A stretch of DNA of 64,000 nucleotides from Mycobacterium adipatum (lineage in GTDB: Bacteria; Actinomycetota; Actinomycetes; Mycobacteriales; Mycobacteriaceae), in assembly GCF_001644575.1 (NCBI RefSeq), contig NZ_CP015596.1, forward strand, positions 2,170,001 through 2,234,000. Direction: 5' to 3'. How positions within the stretch are numbered: position 1 is the stretch's first letter; the number at the start of each line of letters is the position of its first letter. Under the pieces are notes generated by a model, which saw only the letters and a list, made by a program, of their open reading frames with translations, had not been told where the DNA came from and did no database searches. Made by a program: the position numbers and the translations under genes. This document shows, piece by piece, positions 58,701 through 64,000 of this stretch.

Positions 58701-59847
58701 CTTCGTCTACACCCCCGACGTCGACGCGCGCTACCGCGCGCTGGTGACCGCCGGCGAGGACACCGACAGTTTCGTGGTCGACATCACCGACAGCTTCGGC
58801 GGGATCAGCACGGCCACAGTGCATGTCACCATCGCACCACCGTCGACAACGGCGATCGACCAGCGGGCCACGACGGTCGCGGTCAACACCCAGCAGATGT
58901 ACTTCTATTCGCAGACCGACACCGATATGGCACTGGGGCTGCTGAAAGCCGCTGGGGTGGAAACCATTCGGATCCTGTTGCCCTGGGCCGGCGCCGAGCC
59001 CGTCGATGACACCTTCGACTGGGCCGCGGTGGACCGGATGGTCAACAGCGCCAACGCCCAGGGCATCAAGGTGCTCGCCACGCTGAACACCACACCGGAC
59101 TGGGCCGCGGTCCCGGGCCAGCAGATCTATACCGCGGCACCGGCCGATATCGAGGCGTTCGGCGATTTCGTCTCCGCGGTGGCGACCCGCTACCAGGGCA
59201 AGATCGCCGACTACGAGATCTGGAACGAGCCCAACTACGACGGCTTCTGGGAGCCCGGTCCGGACGCGGCGGCCTACACCGCTCTGCTGAAGGTCGCCTA
59301 CACCGCGATCAAGGCGGCCGACCCGGACGCCACCGTGATCGGCGGATCGGTGGCCGCGGTGGCCGAAGTGCCCGGCGGCCCGGCGATCAACCCGGTGACC
59401 TACCTGTCCCAGATGTATGCCGCCGGCGCGGCCGGGTATTTCGATGCGCTGGCGTTCCACCCGTACCTGTACTCGATGCCGTTCTCGGCGCAGCAGGGAC
59501 ACGCCGGGGTGCCGTTCGCCCAGGCCCAACAGCTGTACGAGGTGATGGTCGCCCACGGTGACGGACACAAGAAGATCTGGGCCACCGAGTACGGACAGCC
59601 GGCCTCCGAGGGCGGTGAGGCCGTCCAGGCCGCGTATGTCGGTGACTTCCTGCGGGCGTGGCGCAGCCTGGAGTTCGCCGGGCCGGCGTTCATCCACACC
59701 ATCGCCGACTACGGGCACGACTTCCCCGATCAGGCCACCATGGGTCTCTTCCGCGAGGACTGGACCCCCAAACCGGTGGTCGCGGTGATCACCCAGGTGA
59801 TCGCGGAAAGCCAGGCGATCAACGCGGTGGGTGGCGATTCGGTCTAG
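55705..59847 (+). CDS. large secreted modular protein: beta-propeller, Ig-like repeats, glycoside hydrolase
   Basis: 1380 residues. Signal peptide (likely cut after AWA near residue 33), a Thr/Pro/Ala-rich linker, an Ig/VCBS-like repeat (about 230-330), a YVTN-type beta-propeller (about 334-630, repeats such as AYITNRDSGTVTVYD), four tandem-95/VCBS-like repeats (about 632-1046; each with D.DGD, G.FTYTP and DTFTV.V.DG.GG), and a C-terminal clan GH-A glycosidase (about 1052-1380) with acid/base Glu in IWNEPN (about 1175) and nucleophile Glu in ATEYGQP (about 1295). Probably acts on or near the cell wall. The GTG at 55558 is in frame, but ATG 55705 places the signal peptide properly. Confidence 0.85.
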   Translation: MQVRYASHIGRVGALAVALGIGAAVGTPTTAWAAPEDPTTTSSSAAETEPGTGTATPASIPGPDASTVGPRTPTSAPRSVAAPAGDEVGAPRKKKRTAATRVRTVDTAMTVRRTAERPWPEPTAEVAAPDGGAAVDTPATVTATPAPVTTVAATLAARPVVANPVQAVGDLIGRVVRPVLSTVLGVLPGGSTDSPLAWVLLGAARRQVGQLEQDVAGISAAHTVAAAVPNAPPTATVIWGRPDATTGTVIGRLVAADPEGKKVAVAVVPPAVPVQGTVAYNAKTATITYTPTTAQRFAASTSPGDDSVAITLRVTDAVNTVEVPISIPVSPSPFYQSAAYPGAGGPSAVAATNTRAYITNRDSGTVTVYDTIKNTLVGTYQVGGAPDGIAVKRDGTRIYVASSTGNTVTVIDTATGAKKATITVANPTAISINPAGSVVYVANGTSASVTKISTATNRAAGTVKLAPGLTPTELAVSADGKRIFVGGAQAAGGGQISWFSSTASTATLLADIAFAPTGLAYNSASQNVYAVDAGGGLTVYSMLTKTVATLNVGHPLSGIALTNDGSAAMVTTSTGMVAALSTRDSSVLGVTTIGVVSAQPVLRISPDGTQMFVTDLDNGSVHALSLVPSNVAPFSSDPNYTVTNPATGAMTGKVGVVDFDGDPLTYQVTVKPGKGKLVLDAHGTYTYTPTAAARHAASVPGAPDTVTTDSFTVVVSDGRHGTVTQTITIAIDPANKVPTVTTSIGSPSASTGAVKVTIKTADGDNDKRTFTARQPAKGVVQMTGSGVFTYTPSVAALAAARAPGAAYEDRRDTFTVTVDDGHGGVVPVTVNVKIGAPNAKPTAVATSVTATQPRSGVITGTVGAVDADGDVLSYSAGKTNKGTVTLNADGSFTYTPTAAARLAASKPRAGSATKSETITFTVSDGFGGVVTKTLKVTIVANPADNAAPTNGAGTVSDTSTAIGSVTGVVTATDPDGDALTYRLASGPAFGVVTVSAAGGFVYTPDVDARYRALVTAGEDTDSFVVDITDSFGGISTATVHVTIAPPSTTAIDQRATTVAVNTQQMYFYSQTDTDMALGLLKAAGVETIRILLPWAGAEPVDDTFDWAAVDRMVNSANAQGIKVLATLNTTPDWAAVPGQQIYTAAPADIEAFGDFVSAVATRYQGKIADYEIWNEPNYDGFWEPGPDAAAYTALLKVAYTAIKAADPDATVIGGSVAAVAEVPGGPAINPVTYLSQMYAAGAAGYFDALAFHPYLYSMPFSAQQGHAGVPFAQAQQLYEVMVAHGDGHKKIWATEYGQPASEGGEAVQAAYVGDFLRAWRSLEFAGPAFIHTIADYGHDFPDQATMGLFREDWTPKPVVAVITQVIAESQAINAVGGDSV

Positions 59848-59865
59848 GCGGCTAGGCTGAGGGAC

Positions 59866-60498
59866 ATGGCCGAGTCGATATCCGCGAAGAAGAATGCTGC
59901 CGCGGTCGCGAATTTCCTTGCCGCTCAGCTACATACGCGAGACGAGGTATTCGCCGACCTGGACGTCGTGCCCGCCGCGGCCGGCGCCTACGGGTGGTGG
60001 TTCCGCGAGATCCCGGGCGGTATCGACGTGGCCGGCTGCGAACAGCGTGACGGGTGGACGTTGCTCTACGTCGGGATCAGCCCCGGCCCGCCGCGGGCCG
60101 ATGGCAAGCCGCGCGCACCCCAGGATCTGCGCAAGCGCATCCGCTATCACTTCGGAGCGGGTAATGCCGGGGCGGACGGGTCCACGCTGCGCAAGTCGCT
60201 CGGGGTGCTGCTCGGCGAGCAGCTCGGGTTCGCGCTGCGCCGGATCGGCTCGGGCAAGCGGCAGACCTTCGCCGGCGGCGAGGCGGTCCTGACCCAGTGG
60301 ATGGCCGAGAACGCCGCAGTGTCCTGGGTGCTGCATCCCGAGCCGTGGTTTCTGGAGCCCAAGTTGATCAGTGCGTTGGTGCTCCCGCTGAACTTCCAGG
60401 ACAACGACCGCAACGCCTTCGCGCCGGAGCTCAAGAGGTTGCGCAAGGAGGCCGGGGTGAAGGCCGGCAAGCTGCGTGTGCTCGCGGAGTGGACCTAG
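59866..60498 (+). CDS. GIY-YIG-like nuclease domain protein
   Basis: 210 residues. GAYGWWFREIP and LLYVGISPGPP resemble the GIY and YIG strands, LRKRIRYHFG the Arg helix, and FLEPKLISALVLPLNFQDN the Glu-bearing helix and the following Asn of this fold. Catalytic residues (Tyr, Arg, Glu) therefore seem kept, so DNA cleavage is possible, but many small genomic members are uncharacterised. Start ATG lies 18 nt after the large glycosidase gene. Confidence 0.75.
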   Translation: MAESISAKKNAAAVANFLAAQLHTRDEVFADLDVVPAAAGAYGWWFREIPGGIDVAGCEQRDGWTLLYVGISPGPPRADGKPRAPQDLRKRIRYHFGAGNAGADGSTLRKSLGVLLGEQLGFALRRIGSGKRQTFAGGEAVLTQWMAENAAVSWVLHPEPWFLEPKLISALVLPLNFQDNDRNAFAPELKRLRKEAGVKAGKLRVLAEWT

Positions 60499-60514
60499 CC
60501 CCGGTTCGGGGCGG

Positions 60515-60808
60515 TCAGGACGTCGCGCGCTCGCGCGCCGCATCGAGTTCGGCGAGCAGCGCGTCGACCTCCGCGCGCTTCTCGGCGGGAACCATCAACG
60601 AATAGAACGTGCCGACCGAGATCGTGAGTTGTAGAAGCTCCTCACGGTCGCCGCCGAACAGTTTCTTGCGGCGGCTGAACTCCTTGACGTCGGTGCCGGC
60701 GTACTTGTCGGCGGGATTGCGTCCGATCGAGTTGTTGGCCCGCAGTTTTTCCACCCACACACCATCGATGACGATGCTCTCGCCGTTGATCCCGTCGATG
60801 CGAAACAT
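60515..60808 (-). CDS. small uncharacterised protein (PH-like)
   Basis: 97 residues from ATG 60808. Beta-rich start (IDGINGESIVIDGVWVEKLR) then KEFSRRKKLFGGDREELLQLTISVGTFYSLMVPAEKRAEVDALLAELDAARERAT, ending in a helix as in small PH-like proteins. No assigned role. The frame is open upstream (ATG 60886), but that would overlap the divergent glutaminyl cyclase start. Confidence 0.55.
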   Translation of the reverse strand: MFRIDGINGESIVIDGVWVEKLRANNSIGRNPADKYAGTDVKEFSRRKKLFGGDREELLQLTISVGTFYSLMVPAEKRAEVDALLAELDAARERATS

Positions 60809-60884
60809 GAGCAGATCGTAGCGGCGGGGGGTGTTGTCGGCGATGCTTCGAGCGCGCGCGAATGCCGCAGGGTAGAACGGAGCC

Positions 60885-61652
60885 ATGTGGCGAGTTGCTT
60901 CCCGGTCGGTGCTGACGTCTTTGGTTCTCACCGCGACGGTGATCTGCGCCCCGGTTGCGCGGGCCGAGCCCGTCCCCGTCATCGTGCCCACCGTGCTGGC
61001 GGCGGTGCCCCATGACCCCGGCGCCTACAGCGAAGGATTGGAGTTCGACGGGCCCGACCTGTATGAGGCCACCGGGGAGGTGGGCAAATCGGAACTGCGG
61101 CAGGTCGATCCGCAGACCGGTGCGGTGATCCGGTCGGTGCCCTTGCCCAACGACTACTTCGGTGAGGGCATCGCCGTTGTGGGCGAGAGCATCTGGCAGT
61201 TGACCTACCGCGACGGGGTGGCGATCGAATGGGACAAGGTGTCGTTCACGCCGCGCCGGGAAGTGCCGGTCGCCGGCCAGGGTTGGGGGCTGTGTCACGA
61301 CGGCGGCAGATTCGTCGCCAGCGACGGCGGTGACCGCCTGCGGTTCTTCGACCCATCGTTCACCGAGACCGGCAGCATCCGGGTGACCCGCGACGGTCAG
61401 CCGCAGGCCGGGCTGAACGAACTCGCGTGTGTCGACGGGCAGGTCTGGGCCGCCGCGTGGCCGGACGACACCTTCGTGCGGATCGATCCCGGCACCGGCG
61501 TGGTGAACCTGGTGGCCGATGTCTCAGGCCTGTGGCCCGCGGCTCAACGCAATCCGCGGCAGGTGGTCAGCGGTATCGCGCACATCGCCGGGTCGGAGTA
61601 CCTGATCAGCGGCAAGGAATGGCCGCGGAGCTACCGGGTGATGTTGCCGTAG
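60885..61652 (+). CDS. secreted glutaminyl-peptide cyclotransferase
   Basis: 255 residues. Signal peptide (MWRVASRSVLTSLVLTATVI, likely cut after ARA). The five-bladed propeller family marks are YSEGLEFDGPDLYEATGEVG, PLPNDYFGEGIAVVG, LNELACVDGQVWAAAWPDDTFVRIDP and VVSGIAHIAGSEYLISGKEWP. These enzymes convert N-terminal Gln of exported proteins to pyroglutamate. Its 3' end overlaps the convergent SDR gene by 22 bases. Confidence 0.9.
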   Translation: MWRVASRSVLTSLVLTATVICAPVARAEPVPVIVPTVLAAVPHDPGAYSEGLEFDGPDLYEATGEVGKSELRQVDPQTGAVIRSVPLPNDYFGEGIAVVGESIWQLTYRDGVAIEWDKVSFTPRREVPVAGQGWGLCHDGGRFVASDGGDRLRFFDPSFTETGSIRVTRDGQPQAGLNELACVDGQVWAAAWPDDTFVRIDPGTGVVNLVADVSGLWPAAQRNPRQVVSGIAHIAGSEYLISGKEWPRSYRVMLP

Positions 61653-62539
61653 GTCAGGCGCGCGCTGGTCTCCCACAAATCGCGGGCCAGGGCCGTGTCA
61701 TAGGACTGCGCCGAGGACCGGATCGGCTTGGCGCCCTCGAAGTACTCGCCGGTGACCCCCTCGAACCGCGGGTCGATGGCCAGCGCGGCCAGCCGGGTGC
61801 CGGAGGTCGTCAGGGAGTTCACATTGGGCAGCGCGCGCAGTAGCGGAGAAACCGTGCGCCACACCACCTGTTGCAGTGGTGTGTAGTCGCGCGACAGGCT
61901 CGATGCGGGCATCAGTCCCGGATCGAATGCCGTCACGGTGATTCCCGCGCCGCCGTGGTCGAGGCGTCGGTCGAGTTCGTAGGTGTAGAGCACATTGCAC
62001 AGTTTCGAGGTGGTGTAACGACGGCGACCGTCGACCGGTTCGTCGGGTTGTGGATGCGCGAGCGCCTCGGCGGTGGTGTAGCGCGGGTGTGGCATACCGG
62101 TGAACTTCTTCGGATCGTGAGTTCCGCTGGCCACCATCACGATCCGGGCGGGCGCGACCAGTTGCGCGCGCAGGCCCTCGATGAGCGCGAAATGTCCGAG
62201 GTGATTGACCCCGAAGGTGATCTCCACGCCGTCCGCGGTCATCTGGAGGCCCGAGACCACCTGCAAGCCGGCATTGCAGACCACGGCGTGCAAGGCAGGC
62301 AGGCCCGCCGCGGCAACGGCGGTGGTGAAGGCGTGCACCGAAGCCAACGAGGCCAGGTCGCAGGCCAGCACTGTGCAGCGGTCGGGGGCGCCGAGCTCGG
62401 CGACGGCTGCCGCGCCCCGCGACACGTCGCGGACGGCGAGCACGATGTGCCAGGACTCGTCGCGGGCCAGGATCGCCCGGGCGCATTCGAGGCCGAGGCC
62501 GGTATTGGCTCCGGTGATGATCACCGATCGGTTATTCAT
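61631..62539 (-). CDS. short-chain dehydrogenase/reductase
   Basis: 302 residues. NAD(P)-binding TGANTGLG, CNAG, and catalytic Ser-Tyr-Lys (VMVASGTHD; YTTSKLCN) are all present. It resembles retinol/protochlorophyllide-reductase-type SDRs with a C-terminal extension (RYTTSKLCNVLYTYELDRRL). Its ATG overlaps the TetR gene stop by four bases (ATGA), making a regulator-enzyme pair likely controlled by the operator at 63150-63175. Confidence 0.9.
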   Translation of the reverse strand: MNNRSVIITGANTGLGLECARAILARDESWHIVLAVRDVSRGAAAVAELGAPDRCTVLACDLASLASVHAFTTAVAAAGLPALHAVVCNAGLQVVSGLQMTADGVEITFGVNHLGHFALIEGLRAQLVAPARIVMVASGTHDPKKFTGMPHPRYTTAEALAHPQPDEPVDGRRRYTTSKLCNVLYTYELDRRLDHGGAGITVTAFDPGLMPASSLSRDYTPLQQVVWRTVSPLLRALPNVNSLTTSGTRLAALAIDPRFEGVTGEYFEGAKPIRSSAQSYDTALARDLWETSARLTYGNITR

Positions 62540-63141
62540 TTTTCCTCCAAGAGGATTGGGATCAGGGCCTGGATGGTTTGAATCAACCGCACGTACATCC
62601 GGTCGACGTCGGTGCTGTCCGGTTCGAGGTGGTCGGCGAAGAAGATGCCGTCCGACATCGCGGTGGCGACGGCGGCCAGTTCGGCGACGATGTGTTCGGC
62701 CCTGTCGGGGGCGAGGTCGTCGGGGAGCAGCGGCCGGATCACGTCGGCGAATCCGGCGATCGCGGTGTCGCGGACTCGGCGGACGGCGGCGGCCACCGCG
62801 GGGTCGTCGCTGCGCTCCAGCGACAGCATGTACACCAGCCGGAAGAAATCCGGATTGGCCACCATGAGTTTCGCGGCGGCGGCGCGTTGGGCCTCGATAT
62901 CACCGCTGCTGCGGGGAAGCTGCGCGAAGTAGCGTTGCGCGCCGCGCTCCATGACGGCGGCCAGCACACCCTCCTTGGAGCCGAAGTGCCAGTAGATCGA
63001 ACTCGCGGGCAGGCCGGTCTCCCGGCGGATGTGGCTGATCGAGGTCGCCGCGTAGCCCTGGGTGGCCATCAGTCGTTCGGTCGCGTCCAGGATCAGCTCG
63101 CGGGAGTCCTCGCCCTGGCGTTGACGTTGCGTCGGCGGCAT
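62536..63141 (-). CDS. TetR-family regulator
   Basis: 201 residues. N-terminal TetR helix-turn-helix: ILDATERLMATQGYAATSISHIRRETGLPASSIYWHFGSKEGVLAAV. The C-terminal ligand-binding domain is family-variable. It sits directly upstream of the SDR gene (4-base overlap) and 9 nt from a perfect 26-bp inverted repeat, so autoregulation of the pair is probable. Effector unknown. Confidence 0.93.
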   Translation of the reverse strand: MPPTQRQRQGEDSRELILDATERLMATQGYAATSISHIRRETGLPASSIYWHFGSKEGVLAAVMERGAQRYFAQLPRSSGDIEAQRAAAAKLMVANPDFFRLVYMLSLERSDDPAVAAAVRRVRDTAIAGFADVIRPLLPDDLAPDRAEHIVAELAAVATAMSDGIFFADHLEPDSTDVDRMYVRLIQTIQALIPILLEEK

Positions 63142-63149
63142 CCGGATTC

Positions 63150-63175
63150 CTGTCTGTAAGGATCGTTACAGACAG
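63150..63175 (-). promoter_or_regulatory. TetR-type operator (perfect inverted repeat)
   Basis: Arms CTGTCTGTAA and TTACAGACAG with spacer GGATCG: 10-bp perfect arms ending 9 nt before the TetR start, the typical place for an autoregulatory operator. Confidence 0.75.
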
Positions 63176-63219
63176 AGTAGCGCGTGTAGGCCTTCGTGTC
63201 ATGGTGGGCGGCACGCGGC

Positions 63220-63490
63220 CTATCCGGCCTCGGGGCAAGCTGCACAGGCGCCGCACCGCGGCCAGGCCGGCCGGGGTGCGGGCCAATGCCGCGACACAGC
63301 CTCGGGCCCGGCGCGGCGCGTCACCGAGCCCAGCACGAGAGCCGCGATGATGGCGTCATCGGCGTATCCCAGCACGGGGATGACGTCGGGTATAAGGTCG
63401 AAAGGCAAGGCCAGATAGGCCGGCAACAAGGCCAGGTGGACGCGCACACCGCGGCTGATACCCGGATCTGCGGCCAGCCGCTTGGCTACT
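63220..63490 (-). pseudogene. degraded DUF1232 (YkvA-like) gene with frameshift
   Basis: The core RGVRVHLALLPAYLALPFDLIPDVIPVLGYADDAII is a DUF1232 membrane-associated domain. No ordinary start suits its upstream part, which runs into tRNA-Arg; the first usable start is a GTG at 63447, leaving only 75 residues. Downstream, the usual end (HW.GTPAGLAAVRRLC.L) occurs only in another frame: the -strand frame shifts near base 63286, where ARTPAGLAAVRRLCSL can be read. This suggests a frameshifted or remnant gene, or a sequencing error. Confidence 0.5.
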
Positions 63491-63499
63491 GCACAAAGG

Positions 63500-63575
63500 T
63501 GGTGCCCCCGGCAGGATTCGAACCTGCGGCCTTCTGCTCCGGAGGCAGACGCTCTATCCCCTGAGCTACGGGGGC
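63500..63575 (-). tRNA. tRNA-Arg (anticodon CCG)
   Basis: Cloverleaf on the minus strand: acceptor GCCCCCG/CGGGGGC, D stem GCTC/GAGC, anticodon stem TCTGC/GCAGA with loop CTCCGGA (anticodon CCG), T arm GCAGG-TTCGAAT-CCTGC, discriminator A and genomically encoded CCA. It reads CGG codons, frequent in this genome. It lies 102 nt upstream of argS on the opposite strand. Confidence 0.95.
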
Positions 63576-63677
63576 GCAAGCAGAGGATGCTGCGCCGTTG
63601 GGCGTGCATAGCCTAACCCATCTCCAAGCGGTAATGGATTCGGGACCTGGGTACCCCGCACCATAGGATGGTCCCTC

Positions 63678-64000
63678 GTGACACCTGCCGACCTGGCTGC
63701 CCTGCTCAAGACCACCGCCGCCGCGGTCCTGGCCGAGCACAGCCTCGACCCCAGCGCGCTGCCCGAGACGATCACCGTCGAGCGCCCGCGCAACCCTGAG
63801 CACGGCGATTACGCCACCAACGTGGCCCTGCAACTCGGGAAGAAGGTCGGGGTCAACCCGCGCGAGCTCGCCGGCTGGCTGGCGGCCGCACTGGCCGACG
63901 CCGACGGCATCGCGGCCGCCGAGATCGCCGGCCCCGGCTTCGTCAACCTGCGCATCGAGGCGTCCGCGCAGGGGGTGGTCGTCACCAACGTGCTTACCGC
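63678..64000 (+). CDS. argS: arginyl-tRNA synthetase, N-terminal part (runs off window)
   Basis: GTG start at 63678; the frame is open to the window end, 107 codons seen. [33 protein letters not shown] is the N-terminal Add-1 domain of arginyl-tRNA synthetase, which contacts the tRNA D-loop. In other mycobacteria argS is preceded by a tRNA-Arg gene and followed by lysA and homoserine/threonine genes. The catalytic domain is beyond this window. Confidence 0.93.
   Translation, partial: MTPADLAALLKTTAAAVLAEHSLDPSALPETITVERPRNPEHGDYATNVALQLGKKVGVNPRELAGWLAAALADADGIAAAEIAGPGFVNLRIEASAQGVVVTNVLT

Noticed and set aside
57457..59718. 753-codon frame antisense to the modular glycosidase gene
   Set aside because: His/Gly/Arg-rich composition and no motifs; the plus strand carries the signal peptide and catalytic residues.
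55540..59900. Tandem repeats in the modular protein gene as a DNA repeat array or CRISPR-like locus
   Set aside because: The repetition is at protein level (VCBS-like units of ~100 residues) with divergent DNA; no uniform repeat-spacer pattern.
60809..60991. Upstream extension of the small minus-strand gene to 60991
   Set aside because: It would run through the divergent glutaminyl cyclase start and signal peptide; the beta-rich fold begins at the ATG at 60808.

Overview
The window is high-GC actinobacterial chromosome that looks like a Mycolicibacterium/Mycobacterium. It carries recognisable homologues of M. tuberculosis DosR-regulon proteins (DosR/DosS, OtsB1, the Rv2028c-Rv2030c set, Acg-type nitroreductases, Rv1733c, Rv2004c, CtpF), a mycobacterial-style fused CysNC, and a tRNA-Arg next to argS. 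I saw no insertion sequence, prophage, CRISPR array or rRNA. Names rest on reading motifs and lengths by eye; no database search was run.

Layout. (1) 1-7.7 kb: the end of a sensor kinase, then two ArnT/YkcB-like family 39 membrane glycosyltransferases flanking a GT2-GtrA fusion, then a DHA2-type MFS exporter, all on the plus strand: an envelope glycosylation cluster. (2) 7.7-11.3 kb: cysD-cysNC-cysQ, overlapping genes for sulfate activation and PAP removal, with palindromes in the leader. (3) 11.3-47.7 kb: a hypoxia/dormancy island. It has seven universal stress proteins, three Acg-like nitroreductases, two P-type ATPases (one fused to hemerythrin), a HATPase/MgtE-N/Nramp-like operon, OtsB1, PRTase-erythromycin esterase/PfkB/USP, two alcohol dehydrogenases, PEP synthase, and dosR-dosS itself. 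About 15 sites resembling the DosR box (TTSGGGACTWWAGTCCCSAA) lie upstream of these units, several in divergent pairs. (4) 47.7-64 kb: ordinary core/accessory genes: DinB, isochorismatase-like hydrolase, PNPOx-like, Rrf2, a kinase/regulator/DUF4097 operon, VOC, LLM oxidoreductase, a 1380-residue secreted modular glycosidase, GIY-YIG, glutaminyl cyclase, SDR-TetR with a perfect operator, a degraded DUF1232 gene, tRNA-Arg(CCG) and the start of argS.

How it fits together: DosS (predicted haem ligand His146) and DosR (Asp54) would sense low oxygen/NO and activate the boxed promoters in the same island. The outputs suggest a redox and energy switch: sugar phosphates (PfkB, OtsB1), PEP/pyruvate exchange (PpsA), alcohol/aldehyde redox (two ADHs), flavin nitroreductases, metal traffic, and USP signalling. 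The most unusual units are the metal-transport operons, which combine hemerythrin, an anti-sigma-type ATPase, an MgtE regulatory domain and an Nramp-related transporter lacking canonical metal-site motifs. One gene there seems to start at CTG. No hspX or fdxA homologue was seen in the window.
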